A stretch of 64,000 bases of DNA, from contig NZ_CP095741.1 of assembly GCF_023078475.1 (NCBI RefSeq), positions 434,001-498,000 of the forward strand, written 5' to 3'. The notes under the pieces are model-generated. The model did not search any database and had not been told where the DNA came from. It saw nothing but the letters and a program-made list of their open reading frames with translations. Made by a program: the position numbers and the translations under genes. Shown here in pieces: positions 1-9,338 of this stretch (position 1 is the stretch's first letter; each line of letters opens with the position of its first letter). The stretch comes from Luteibacter aegosomaticola (GTDB lineage Bacteria; Pseudomonadota; Gammaproteobacteria; Xanthomonadales; Rhodanobacteraceae).

Positions 1-26
1 GGCGCCTGGTTGGGCATCATGTCCAT
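1..26 (-). CDS. 5' end of a third DUF6543-like paralogue (partial)
   Basis: Only the first eight full codons are in the window, reading MDMMPNQA on the minus strand from an ATG at 26. They closely match the starts of the next two genes (MDTTPPQAPP and MDMLPPQAPP). The ribosome-binding context AAGGAAGCACC just before the ATG is almost the same as that of the gene ending at 2368. The ATG lies 29 bases after the stop of the neighbouring paralogue, so it probably belongs to the same transcript. Function cannot be read from this fragment; the paralogy is inferred from the leader peptide and start context. Confidence 0.6.
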
Positions 27-55
27 GGTGCTTCCTTGATGGGTGGAGTGACTGG

Positions 56-2368
56 CTAGGGCGCAGGCCAGAAGTGGATCGAGAAATTGCCTTCGTGGAA
101 GAAGACCGCGGGGTTCCACCAGCCAAGGGCCGGCGGATTGGTTTGTCGTAACACCAGCATGGGGCCGTCGACGGTGTGCTGGCGGTACAGGCGATACGGG
201 TGGCCGAGGTGCGCGCCCAACGCCGTGGGCGGCGGTAGCAGGCGCCGGAGCTCAATGCGGATCCAGGCGCCCGACGCTTGCCCAAGTGACGTTGTCGCGG
301 GTGGTAGCGTCGCGCGGGACATCGGTGTGCGTGGTAGCCATGCATCGGGCACGCTGCCCGTTTGCGAAAGCAGGGTTTCGGGCGACTGGGTCATGAGCGG
401 TATGCCTTGCACGGGGCTCTGTGCCGGGCGCACCTGCGAGAGTGTCAGGGTTCGTGCATGGCGGAAGTGTTCCATTTCGTACGCCGTGGCGTAGTAATAG
501 GCCACGTCAGGCCATTCGCTTTCCGGCACCAGTTCCAGTCGCGGGGCAGGGGCGAGCGGCGCCGCAGTGGATGGGCCCGGTAACTCGCCAAGCCTCGGGT
601 TTGCGCTGCGCATCGCTCGCACATGGTTGAGTGCAGCGGTCCAGTGCGTGAGTTCTTCGGGCGATACCTGGAGCAGCGTTTCGTTCGGAAGCGGCCGGCG
701 GCCGAGGGTCGTGAAGATACGTATCGCGTTGGCCTCGCCGGCACGTACCTGGAGGTCACCGATCAGCTCGCGTAACTCATTGGGGGAAAGGTCGGCGACC
801 AGGGGCATCGCTCTGGCGCGGAACTCGAGAAAGAAGTCATCCGGCGTTACGTTCAGCAACGGCGGGAACATGATCTGCGCTTGCGCCCTCTCGAGCGCGG
901 CCGGTTCCGGACGCCACGTGCCATAGCCCGTCTGGCGGGTCGAGCGAAGCTCGCGGATGCCGGCCACGTGGGTCTGGAAAAGCTCGGCTTCTTCCGCCGC
1001 CACGTGGATAGGGGCCGCATTGACCGGACGGCGCATGCCAAGCGCGTTGAATACCGTTTCCTCACGCGTCCCCAGCGCACGGGCCATTCGCTGGCGAAGC
1101 AGCATGTATTCGGTGACATGGAAGTCACCCAGCGCTTCGGAGAGATAGCCTCGATAGAGTTCCCAGTCTTCCGCCGAGACATGGTATGGGCCGGTGCCCT
1201 TCGGCTGGCCGCCGAGCAAACCCGCGCGTTGGACCTGCCATCGGCCGCCGGGCAGGCGCTCGATGAGGGGCCCGCTGAATTGCGCATCCAGCGCGCCGGC
1301 GCGGGTCAAACGCCAGCCGCGCATGCCTGCGTCGAAACGCACCTGGTAAAACTGGCCATCCTGGCGGATGTAGTTCGCCTGGCGAATGCGGAAGATGCCC
1401 TCCGCCGATTCGGCGCCCTGTGCTGCGGCGACGCCGCGCGCGATATAGCGTTTGTCGAACAGCGTGTCCGCGTGTGCGAAGTCACGGCGAAGTGCGGGCG
1501 TACGCAGCCCCAAGCTTATGCGCCGACCCCATGCGCTGCCGGCAGACGATACGTAGGAAGTCTCGATCGCGTGTGGCAGCACGATATCGCCGATCCCGAC
1601 CACCGCGTTCGCATGCCGTAGGAATGCCGCGTCGGCCATCGTCGTCCGCCACGCAGCGATATCGTAGATATCCACGAACTGGTGGAGATCGAGCGCGCCG
1701 TGCAGGGCGTCGGCGAGAGCCTGCTGGCCGAGAGGGGCATAGCGTTCCCACACCTGTTCGACGCCTGCCGTGTATCGGGTCACCAGTTGGATAGCCAGCG
1801 CACCGAACAGCGGGCCGTCCTGCGGTTCCGAAAACACCTCGTGCGTGTCTGACGTCGGCACCACGTGTCCGAGCGCCTGCTCCAGGGAGCCGAAAGCGTG
1901 CCATCCCGAGTGCGGGGCAAAGAGAAGGACGAGGTCGGGTACCTGGTCGTCGTGCAATACCAGCGAACCGGCCAGTGGCATGTCGCCTACGCGTAGCATG
2001 CGGGCGTGGAGTGTCGGTGGCAGCGTGGATTCTGCCGCCGTCGCCGCTCGCACCATGCTCAGCGCTTCCGTCGGCAGGAGCGAATCGCCGACGAGCAATG
2101 CGGCATCGTCGCGTGCGACGCGAGCCACCACCCGTGCAAGGGCCTGTTGGCGGGTCATCGCTGTATCGTCGACCACGACGGCTTCGTGCCAGAACGCATC
2201 GATGGCATCGAGGTACTTGTCCTTACCAAGCGAAAAGTCGTCGGGAAGAAGCGCTTGTTGATCGACCAGCCATTGCTGGCTATCGGAGAGGCGCTGAAGG
2301 GTGGTGGCCGTCGCCTGGTCAGCGGCGGCCACGATCGCAGGCGGTGCCTGTGGTGGCGTGGTATCCAT
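56..2368 (-). CDS. Large DUF6543-like (dermonecrotic-toxin-domain-like) protein, 770 aa
   Basis: Protein of 770 residues with no signal peptide or membrane segment. Residues 1-240 and from about 300 onward align by eye with the 1033-aa paralogue upstream; shared stretches include ADTLFD, IARGV and a YIRQ...VRFD...GWRLTR block near residues 300-365. Compared with that paralogue, about 440 internal residues are absent. The style (LVLLFAPHSGWHAFGSLEQ near 146-164 and the YIRQ/VRFD block) resembles DUF6543 proteins of Pseudomonas, which are annotated as dermonecrotic-toxin-domain proteins; this is recognition by pattern, not by search. ATG start preceded by AAGGAAAGCACC. It lies 24 bases after the larger paralogue and 29 before a third, in an apparent operon. 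The C-terminal 200 residues are proline-rich and differ from the paralogue. Biochemical activity is unknown; an effector or surface-interaction role is only a guess. Confidence 0.6.
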   Translation of the reverse strand: MDTTPPQAPPAIVAAADQATATTLQRLSDSQQWLVDQQALLPDDFSLGKDKYLDAIDAFWHEAVVVDDTAMTRQQALARVVARVARDDAALLVGDSLLPTEALSMVRAATAAESTLPPTLHARMLRVGDMPLAGSLVLHDDQVPDLVLLFAPHSGWHAFGSLEQALGHVVPTSDTHEVFSEPQDGPLFGALAIQLVTRYTAGVEQVWERYAPLGQQALADALHGALDLHQFVDIYDIAAWRTTMADAAFLRHANAVVGIGDIVLPHAIETSYVSSAGSAWGRRISLGLRTPALRRDFAHADTLFDKRYIARGVAAAQGAESAEGIFRIRQANYIRQDGQFYQVRFDAGMRGWRLTRAGALDAQFSGPLIERLPGGRWQVQRAGLLGGQPKGTGPYHVSAEDWELYRGYLSEALGDFHVTEYMLLRQRMARALGTREETVFNALGMRRPVNAAPIHVAAEEAELFQTHVAGIRELRSTRQTGYGTWRPEPAALERAQAQIMFPPLLNVTPDDFFLEFRARAMPLVADLSPNELRELIGDLQVRAGEANAIRIFTTLGRRPLPNETLLQVSPEELTHWTAALNHVRAMRSANPRLGELPGPSTAAPLAPAPRLELVPESEWPDVAYYYATAYEMEHFRHARTLTLSQVRPAQSPVQGIPLMTQSPETLLSQTGSVPDAWLPRTPMSRATLPPATTSLGQASGAWIRIELRRLLPPPTALGAHLGHPYRLYRQHTVDGPMLVLRQTNPPALGWWNPAVFFHEGNFSIHFWPAP

Positions 2369-2392
2369 GGTGCTTTCCTTAGCAGTGGGGGG

Positions 2393-5300
2393 TCAGTCGA
2401 GGAACGCGGGCAGGGGCGGCGAGCCGATAGGCCGCAGGCTATGTACCCACGCGACGGCTTCGCGCCAGATGGTGCGTTCAGTGAGGGTCGGGGCGGCTCC
2501 CGTGAATGCGGGCCGCACCACACCAAGGCTGCGGAAGACGCGTTCCGCTGCGGTGCCCAGGTGGTTGTTCAGGCGATTGACCAGAAGGTCGAATTCAACC
2601 GCCGAGAAGTCGGCTAGCTGGGGAACCGCGGATTCCCTGAGTTGTTGCAGTACATCGTCTGTCGCCGTATCGATGACCAGCGCACGTGCACGGGGCGCGT
2701 TTGGCGAACGCGACGGTAGTACGCGAACCGACAACGGAATGTCCGCATCGCGCGCGACCGTACGCGCGTGATGCAAGGCATCGTGCCAGGCGCGCTGCTG
2801 CGCGGGCGTAATCGCGGTGGACGACGTGGGACGGTTAAGACCGTAAGCACGATAGATCCGCGCGGCAGCCATGGGATCAAGGCTCTCGGCAAGGCGCGAC
2901 CGCAAGGCGGCGTACTGGGGAAAGGTGAGGCCCCTGGCCTCCGGGACCATCTCGGGAAGCGACTGCATCCATTCGCCGAAGAGGTCGGTCTTGCCGCCCA
3001 GGAGGCCAACCTGTCGGAAGCGCCATTGTCCGCCTCCAGCCAGTTCGATAAGCGGGCCATTGGCGATCGCGTTGGGAGCGCTGTCCCGCGTAAGGCGCCA
3101 CCCTTTCGCCGTGTTGTCGAAGCGCACTTTGTATAGCGATTCTCCCTGGCGGATGTAGCGGGCATCGCCCAGCGCGTACACGCCTTCGACCGCCGCGGCA
3201 CCACGTGGCAGCTGGACGCCGCGGGCGATGAACCGCTGGTCGAACAGCGTGTCGGCGGGGCGTATGGTCCGTGCCACCATCTCGACACCCATGGTGGCAC
3301 CAGCACGTCGAAGCACCGTGCCCGCGAAGGATGCCGGTAGCGTGCTGTACATAGGCACGATGTTGAGCGCGCTCGTATATCCGGCCACGCTGGCGAGGAA
3401 AGCCTCCGTGTAGTCACGCTGGCGAATGTTGTCCTCGAAGCGCCATGCTGCTTGCACGGCATGCGGGATGGCCATGATCGTGCCCTTGGCCAACTCGTAG
3501 ATCAGGTCATCGCCGATGCGGGTAAAGCGGATCGTCGCCAGCAGCGCGTCGTCGTCGGCTTCGCGCGTCTGTCGTGTGAGGTGCCGTGTATCGAGTTTCG
3601 AGGTGTCGACCTGGGTGAAATACAGGTCTTCGAGGAACGAGGTGGTGACCTCTTTGTAGCCGAATGGTTCTTCCAGCCGGGTGCAAAACCCGCAGCTGGT
3701 ATCGGGGCTGATCTTGTAGCCCAGTTCCGCCAGGTACGACAGGGTGAAGCGCCGCGTTCCATTGCTGCTGATATGCGAGAACGCGAGCGGAAGCCGTTCG
3801 GCCAGGTACGGCTCAAAAGCACCATTGAGCAGGAACTCGCGTTCCATCGTGGCGCGATCGGCGAACTCGCGAAACACCATGCCCTGCGGCGCGCCCGGTG
3901 CGTAGACCACGATGCGTGGCTGCGCATGCTCGTCGTGGGCGCTGATCAAAACGATATCGCCTGCCGTTGCGCCTCGATAGGTCAGCTGCTGCACCTTGAG
4001 CGGCACGCCATCTGCCCCCGGCCGCGCATACGGCGAGGGGTGGTCGAGGATGTTCTTTACCCAGCGGTAGCCTTGCTCGCTCGGGACCGTAGCCTCAGGT
4101 GCCGCGAGGAATGACACCGGCTCGCCTGGGCGGTAATAAGAGAGCCGCGCATCTTCGGCCTCAAAACGCATCCGGGCAAGGAGCAGGTCGCCATGCAGCG
4201 CGCGGTCGGTTTGAGCCGCCATGGACGGCCCCTTCAGGTCCGCGAGGTAGTTCAGATAGCTTCTACCCAGGTCAAGCTCGCGAACCATGGCGCATACAGC
4301 GGCGGGTGTCAGTTGGCCGCCATGGACGCCGTCGTCGCTCTCAACGATGCGGACACTGTCGCGCGCGCAATCGGTATTGAGGTAGGCGAGCTCAAGTAAC
4401 GTCACCTCGCGTGTGTCGCGCCCATTGAACAGGAAGGTGAGCGCGGAATCCGGCATCGTCGTCAGTTGCAGTCGGATGCCCGCGGCGTCGGCATGGATCC
4501 CGAGTGCGGCGAGCCGCGTGTTCAACGCCTGGGCTGCGAAGGCCATCAGGGAGGAGGGCGCCGCGATGCCGCCGGCGTATCGCTTCCAGTCGTCACGTAC
4601 GAGTGCGGTGTCGTACTCGATGGCGGCGCGTTCCCACGCCTCGCGTACGTGCGCGGGAACGCTGGCCAGGCGTGATTCGGTCATGAGATTAAGCAAGGCG
4701 ATGTCGCGATGGGCGACCATCCCGTGCACGTCGAGCAACGCATGCAGGTCGAGCGCGCTGCGGACCCTGTCGTCGTCACCGCTAGCGGGCGTAGCGGAAA
4801 GCTGGCGCTGCCACGCGTGATGCGCCTTCTCGTACTGGTGCTGCAGGATGCGGGTCGTGAGCGTTTCGAAAGCGTCGCCGTTGACAGGCCGCGCCGCCAG
4901 CACGTCGTTCACCTCGGGAATCCCGCCGACCATGCCCGGCAGGTCGTCCTGGGAAAACAACATCTGGCCCAGACGGTGAAGCGTTCCGGCATAAAGGTCG
5001 GTGTAGGACGCGAAGACCTCCCACCCGCCGGTCGTTGTAAAAAGCAGCACGCGTTCCGGGTGGCGGACGTCTTCGACCATGAGCGCGCCAGCATAGGCTT
5101 TGCCCGCGACAAGGAGTTCGCTGGTCGTGAGTGGAGATGCCGCATTGGGCGCTGGGCCCGTGAGTGCGCTGATCGTGTCAGCCACCGTCCCGGGTAAGGT
5201 CCCATCGCTGATACGCAACGACGCATCGTCGCGGGCGACCTGCGCAAGGCGCTGGGCAAATGCGCGGCGGCGCGCCGCGGGATCAGCGCCGGGAGCGCTC

Positions 5301-5494
5301 TCGACCGGTGTGGACCAGAACGCGTCTAACGATTGGGTAAGGCGCCCCAGTGATTCATAGGGCGGTTCGGGCAGTTCGCCCTGCTGACGTGCGAGCCACT
5401 GCTGGGCATCGCCGAGCCGGCTAAGCGTGTCGCGCGCCGCCTGGTTGGCGTGCTGGATGGACGCAGGCGGTGCCTGCGGTGGGAGCATGTCCAC
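2393..5494 (-). CDS. Large DUF6543-like (dermonecrotic-toxin-domain-like) protein, 1033 aa
   Basis: Protein of 1033 residues, first complete gene of the toxin-like array as transcribed. The N-terminal block (residues 1-290) has the LLFTTTGGWEVF motif near 150-161, typical in style of DUF6543 proteins. A middle block (about 300-740) is absent from the shorter paralogue and contains CGFC at 601-604. A third block starts at about 747 (ADTLFDQRFIARGV) and is shared with the paralogue. No secretion signal is visible. The start is GTG at 5492-5494, supported by AAGGA eight bases upstream and by alignment with the ATG-started paralogues. That AAGGA lies in a 10-bp hairpin (5503-5528), so translation may be gated. 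The family assignment is inference from motif style, and the function is not established. Confidence 0.6.
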   Translation of the reverse strand: MDMLPPQAPPASIQHANQAARDTLSRLGDAQQWLARQQGELPEPPYESLGRLTQSLDAFWSTPVESAPGADPAARRRAFAQRLAQVARDDASLRISDGTLPGTVADTISALTGPAPNAASPLTTSELLVAGKAYAGALMVEDVRHPERVLLFTTTGGWEVFASYTDLYAGTLHRLGQMLFSQDDLPGMVGGIPEVNDVLAARPVNGDAFETLTTRILQHQYEKAHHAWQRQLSATPASGDDDRVRSALDLHALLDVHGMVAHRDIALLNLMTESRLASVPAHVREAWERAAIEYDTALVRDDWKRYAGGIAAPSSLMAFAAQALNTRLAALGIHADAAGIRLQLTTMPDSALTFLFNGRDTREVTLLELAYLNTDCARDSVRIVESDDGVHGGQLTPAAVCAMVRELDLGRSYLNYLADLKGPSMAAQTDRALHGDLLLARMRFEAEDARLSYYRPGEPVSFLAAPEATVPSEQGYRWVKNILDHPSPYARPGADGVPLKVQQLTYRGATAGDIVLISAHDEHAQPRIVVYAPGAPQGMVFREFADRATMEREFLLNGAFEPYLAERLPLAFSHISSNGTRRFTLSYLAELGYKISPDTSCGFCTRLEEPFGYKEVTTSFLEDLYFTQVDTSKLDTRHLTRQTREADDDALLATIRFTRIGDDLIYELAKGTIMAIPHAVQAAWRFEDNIRQRDYTEAFLASVAGYTSALNIVPMYSTLPASFAGTVLRRAGATMGVEMVARTIRPADTLFDQRFIARGVQLPRGAAAVEGVYALGDARYIRQGESLYKVRFDNTAKGWRLTRDSAPNAIANGPLIELAGGGQWRFRQVGLLGGKTDLFGEWMQSLPEMVPEARGLTFPQYAALRSRLAESLDPMAAARIYRAYGLNRPTSSTAITPAQQRAWHDALHHARTVARDADIPLSVRVLPSRSPNAPRARALVIDTATDDVLQQLRESAVPQLADFSAVEFDLLVNRLNNHLGTAAERVFRSLGVVRPAFTGAAPTLTERTIWREAVAWVHSLRPIGSPPLPAFLD

Positions 5495-5502
5495 GGTGCA
5501 AT

Positions 5503-5528
5503 CCTTGGCGTTGGAGGGAACGCCAAGG
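5503..5528 (-). promoter_or_regulatory. Leader hairpin overlapping the Shine-Dalgarno of the DUF6543-like operon
   Basis: A perfect 10-bp inverted repeat (CCTTGGCGTT / AACGCCAAGG, six-base loop) ends eight bases before the GTG start of the 1033-aa gene. In the transcript the 3' arm contains AAGG of the ribosome-binding site and the loop reads CCCUCC. When folded, the hairpin would mask most of the site, so it may be a translational control element. It is seen directly in the sequence; the regulatory role is inferred. Confidence 0.5.
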
Positions 5529-5583
5529 TACGCGGCCGAATCGCGGGATCATGTAGGGGAAAACCTGCACGCCGTGTCAGCGA

Positions 5584-5610
5584 TTCGCGCGGCTCGTCGT
5601 GAGCCGCGCG
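5584..5610 (-). terminator. Strong hairpin after plsB
   Basis: An 11-bp perfect stem (TCGCGCGGCTC / GAGCCGCGCGA, loop GTCGT) begins 11 bases past the plsB stop codon. No T-tract follows on the minus strand, so it may be an imperfect terminator or an mRNA 3'-end stabiliser separating plsB from the DUF6543-like operon. Confidence 0.45.
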
Positions 5611-5620
5611 ATGTCAGAAT

Positions 5621-8230
5621 CTACTCAGGCGAGTGATGCCGCTGCTTCTCGTTGGCCACGTGGCGATCATGCAGCGACTCGCCGGTGGTTTCGCCCGGAT
5701 CCGTCGGCGGCCGCGCGTCGAGATCGCGGTCGTTGTCACCACCGGGGGTGATCTTGAGAATCGAATGGCGGACTTCGCGGGCAAGAATGACCTTGGCGTC
5801 GCGCACCATGTCCACCAGTGCGTCGCTGAAATCGAGCTTGCCGTTCTCGTCGGTCCAGACGATCTTCACTTCGCGCAGCTTCTGGATGAAGCCGCGGAAC
5901 AGGGCCTTGTCGAAGAACTCGGGGGCGGAGAGCTCGTTGAGCATGCCGAGGCGTTGCGCTGTCAGCGTGCAGGCCGTTTCGAGTTCACCGGCCGACATGA
6001 CGTGCGGGCCGTTCTTCACCAGCGCGGCGATCGCGATGTAGTAGCGCTCGAATGCCTGCAACATGCTGCGGGCGATTACGCGCAGCTGGTACGCGCCATC
6101 ATCCTGGCCCGGCCCGCGCTCGAGCACGCGGCCTTCGGACGACGATTCGAGCATGCCCCGGCGCACGAAGAATTCGATCGTGTCCTGTACCTGCTGCGCG
6201 AAACCTTCCTCGTCCCACGGCAGGAACAACTCGCCCTGGATGAACGGGTAGATGATCTTGCCTAGGCGCACGACGGACGAGCGCGACATGCGACGGTTGT
6301 TGAGGAAGCAGGCGGCCACCCATGCCGCGGCGGCGTTCAGGTGCAGCACGTTGTTGCGGAAGTAGGAAAGCAGAACGGCCTGCTCGCCTTCGGTCACCAG
6401 CACATCGCCCAGCGGGTGGCGCACGCGGCGGATCCAGCCCATCTGCTCACCGTAAGCGATGATGCCCTGCGGGTTCATCGCGGTGATCGTGATGCGGTCG
6501 GAGTAAGGCAGTTCCTGGAACAGCGCCTTGGTGAGCTCCAGCTGGGTCAGCAGGTCGTTCTCGGCCATCGCGTGCTTGGGCGTGGCCAGCAGCGAGAGCG
6601 CGAGCAGGTTGATCGGGTTCACGTCCGCGGCGCGGTTGATGTTGATCTGGATCTTCTCAGCCAGATCGTCCACGACGCCGTTGAGCCACTCGGGTTTCGA
6701 ATCGGCTTCGGCGGTGGTCTCGCGCCAGTCGGGCGCGACGTTGTCGAGCATCGGCGTGAGGTAGATGGGCTCGCCAAAGTTCAGCGTGACGTGGCCGTAG
6801 CGCTGGCGAAGCACCTTCAGGCCGCGGATCAGGCCGAGCAGCGATTCCTTTTCCTTCGGCTTGCCGGAGAGCTCGCCGACGTAGGATTTGCCTTCCATGA
6901 GCTTTTCATAGCCGATGTAGACCGGCTGGAAGAGCACCGGGCGGCGCGGCGCGCGCAGGAAGGCGCGCACCGTCATCACCAGCATGCCGGCGCGCGGCGC
7001 CAGCAGGCGGCCCGTGCGCGAGCGCCCGCCTTCGATGAAGTACTCCAGCGGCACGCCACGATCGACGAGCTGCGCGAGGTATTCGTTGAAGACGACGGAG
7101 TAGAGCGCATTGCCCTTGAAGCTGCGGCGCAGGAAGAACGCGCCGCCACGGCGAAGGATCGGGCCGACCACGGGCAGGTTCAGGTTCACGCCCGCCGCGA
7201 TATGCGGCGGCACGACGCCGGAGTGATGCAGCTGGTACGACAGCAACAGGTAATCGGTATGGCTGCGGTGGCAGGGCACGTACACCACTTCGTGGCCAGG
7301 CGCGGCGGCGCGGGCCTTGTCGAAGTGGTGCATGGCGATGCCGTCATACAGCTTGTTCCAGAAGTTCGACAGCAGGAACGAGGTCGAGCGCACCACCGGG
7401 TGCGAATAGTCGGCCGAGATCTCCAGGGTGAGATCGCGCGCGCGTCGCTCGGCTTTCGCCTGGCTGATGTTTTCCTTGCTGGCCGTCGCGGCGATCGCAT
7501 CGCGTACCGGCTGCGCCGTGAGCACCGAATCGACCACCGTGCGGCGATGCGACAGATCGGGGCCGATCACGGCCGCACGGATGCGGCGGAAGTGCGTGCG
7601 CAGCACGCGAGCGATCTTGCGGGTAAGGCGCTCGTTGGTGAGGCCCTGCGATTCGGCCAGCACCGCGCGCAGCGATACCGGTTCGGAGAAGTGCACGACG
7701 GTGTCGCGGCCGTTCAACAACAGGGCCAGCATGCGGCGGAACCGGCCGACGACCAGCCAGTTTTCGGCGAACAGCACGCTGAACCAGCCGCTTTCGCGGT
7801 TAGGTGCGCGGCCTACGTAAATCGATACCGGAATGACCTGGATGTCGCGCGACGGGTCTTCTTCGATCGCGCGAATGAGCTGGCCGATCGGCTCCTTGGG
7901 ACCATGCGTATCGGTGCGGCCAAACAGCCAGCCCCTCTGGCGGCTCAGCGAGAACACCGAGCGACGGCGGCGGCCGGGCAGGCCCAGCAACTGCATGGGG
8001 CTCGGCAGGCCCGCCTCGCGGCACGCACGCTCGAGGATCAGCGCATCGGAGGTGCCATCGCGCTCGATGGCGTAGCAGACGGCAGCGTCGCTTTTCAGCA
8101 GGGTCGCCGGCTCCGCGGGGTCGCGCTTGATGCGCACCCACGGTTCGAGGACCCGCCCCAGTAGCTTGAACCACCAGGGGGAGCGGGCGACGCGGACGTG
8201 CGGATCCGCACTCATCGGTAATTCGGACAT
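5621..8230 (-). CDS. plsB: Glycerol-3-phosphate 1-O-acyltransferase PlsB
   Basis: Catalyses the first acylation of glycerol 3-phosphate in phospholipid synthesis at the inner membrane, using acyl-CoA or acyl-ACP. The 869-residue length fits PlsB (E. coli about 807) rather than small PlsC-type enzymes. Acyltransferase motifs are clear: catalytic HRSHTDY at 321-327, GGAFFLRRSFKGN at 362-374 and FIEGGRSRTG at 398-407, then PVYIGYEKLMEG. The ATG start is at 8228-8230. A lipoprotein gene ends 17 bases upstream on the same strand, suggesting co-transcription. A strong hairpin follows the stop. The assignment is secure. Confidence 0.96.
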   Translation of the reverse strand: MSELPMSADPHVRVARSPWWFKLLGRVLEPWVRIKRDPAEPATLLKSDAAVCYAIERDGTSDALILERACREAGLPSPMQLLGLPGRRRRSVFSLSRQRGWLFGRTDTHGPKEPIGQLIRAIEEDPSRDIQVIPVSIYVGRAPNRESGWFSVLFAENWLVVGRFRRMLALLLNGRDTVVHFSEPVSLRAVLAESQGLTNERLTRKIARVLRTHFRRIRAAVIGPDLSHRRTVVDSVLTAQPVRDAIAATASKENISQAKAERRARDLTLEISADYSHPVVRSTSFLLSNFWNKLYDGIAMHHFDKARAAAPGHEVVYVPCHRSHTDYLLLSYQLHHSGVVPPHIAAGVNLNLPVVGPILRRGGAFFLRRSFKGNALYSVVFNEYLAQLVDRGVPLEYFIEGGRSRTGRLLAPRAGMLVMTVRAFLRAPRRPVLFQPVYIGYEKLMEGKSYVGELSGKPKEKESLLGLIRGLKVLRQRYGHVTLNFGEPIYLTPMLDNVAPDWRETTAEADSKPEWLNGVVDDLAEKIQININRAADVNPINLLALSLLATPKHAMAENDLLTQLELTKALFQELPYSDRITITAMNPQGIIAYGEQMGWIRRVRHPLGDVLVTEGEQAVLLSYFRNNVLHLNAAAAWVAACFLNNRRMSRSSVVRLGKIIYPFIQGELFLPWDEEGFAQQVQDTIEFFVRRGMLESSSEGRVLERGPGQDDGAYQLRVIARSMLQAFERYYIAIAALVKNGPHVMSAGELETACTLTAQRLGMLNELSAPEFFDKALFRGFIQKLREVKIVWTDENGKLDFSDALVDMVRDAKVILAREVRHSILKITPGGDNDRDLDARPPTDPGETTGESLHDRHVANEKQRHHSPE

Positions 8231-8247
8231 CGTGGGATTGTACGGCC

Positions 8248-9228
8248 TTAGCGGGTCTTGGCGGTCGCGACGGGCGCGGCCGGGTCTCGGGGCGGCGGTG
8301 CGGCGGTGGCCGAGGGCGCCGGCCCGGGGCTGCTGGCCGGCGCCGGCGGGTTCAGCTTCACATGCTGGTTGCGCACGCTCTGCAGCAGATCGCTGTCGTA
8401 CCAGCGGCCATCCAGCAGCACCAGCGTCGCATCGGTCTGGATCGGCTTATCGAGCAGGGTGTAAGTGATCTTGACGTGCGCCGTGCCGCCCGTGTTCTCG
8501 AGCGTATCGATGCTGATCGAATCGAAGCTCTTGTCGAGCGACAGGCCGTACACGTTGAAGAAGTTCTTGAAACCAAGCCACATGGCCGAATACGCGACCA
8601 TCGACTGGTTGAAATCCATGCTGTGCAGCGCTTCGGGCGTGGTGAGGTGCGCCTTGCGGGCGGCATCCACGAGGGCCGCGATCGCCTGCTTCGCCTTGTC
8701 CTGGTCGCCCCATGCCACGGTTTGCGCCCACGGCGCGATGACATCCACCGCTTCGCGCAGCTGGCGCTTTTGCGGGATGGTGAGGTCGGTGGACTGATCG
8801 ATCGCGGTGAGCGCCATCGATTGCGCCACGCCGGTGACCAGCGGCATCTGGTCCTTGTATTCCTTATCGAAGCGAACCAGCGTCGGACGCACGTCAGCGT
8901 AGAGTTTCTTCTCTGCGTCGGGCTCGGTCAGGCGCTTCACGCCATTGGCAAACTTGGCGCGGTCGTCGTCGTTGATGGGTTCGGCGGCGGTGTTACGGCG
9001 CGGCCAGTCGGCCTTGAGCGCGGCGAAATCGGCCGGGGGCAGGGCATGCTGCCAGAACATGTCGAACTTGCCGTCGCGGATCAGCTCCAGCGAATCGCGC
9101 ATGGCGTCTTCGGGCGAGCCGCCACCGGGTGTGCCGGGTGCTTCCTTGTGCCGGTTACAGCCAGCGACCAACGCCACCAGCGCCAGCATCGACACCAGCA
9201 CCCAGGCCGTGGGGTGAAAGCGCTTCAT
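8248..9228 (-). CDS. Uncharacterised lipoprotein, 326 aa
   Basis: The N-terminus is a type II signal peptide with lipobox LVAGC (Cys near residue 24), so the mature protein should be lipidated and held in the envelope. The body (about residues 40-290) is mostly helical and charged, with no motif I recognise. The last 30 residues are a proline/alanine-rich tail (PAPASSPGPAPS and similar), likely disordered. It ends 17 bases before plsB on the same strand, so it is probably co-transcribed with phospholipid synthesis. No function can be assigned. Confidence 0.75.
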   Translation of the reverse strand: MKRFHPTAWVLVSMLALVALVAGCNRHKEAPGTPGGGSPEDAMRDSLELIRDGKFDMFWQHALPPADFAALKADWPRRNTAAEPINDDDRAKFANGVKRLTEPDAEKKLYADVRPTLVRFDKEYKDQMPLVTGVAQSMALTAIDQSTDLTIPQKRQLREAVDVIAPWAQTVAWGDQDKAKQAIAALVDAARKAHLTTPEALHSMDFNQSMVAYSAMWLGFKNFFNVYGLSLDKSFDSISIDTLENTGGTAHVKITYTLLDKPIQTDATLVLLDGRWYDSDLLQSVRNQHVKLNPPAPASSPGPAPSATAAPPPRDPAAPVATAKTR

Positions 9229-9301
9229 GGCAGCGGTCGTCCATACGTCGGGGGATGGCGAGGTTACGAGGCGCGAGGGCGGGCGGCAAGTGGCGCCGCA
9301 T

Positions 9302-9338
9302 AAAGAAAAACCCCGGAGACGAACCGTCTCACGGGGTT
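9302..9338 (-). terminator. Rho-independent terminator
   Basis: On the minus strand: CCCCG/CGGGG outer stem and AGACG/CGTCT inner stem around a GTT loop, followed by TTTTTCTTT. It ends the candidate small RNA and any transcript running on from the phosphatase gene. Confidence 0.85.

Noticed and set aside
6341..8164. 607-codon plus-strand open frame opposite plsB
   Set aside because: Shadow of plsB: biased composition (Gln/Ala/Arg/His) and no motifs, while plsB on the other strand is unmistakable.
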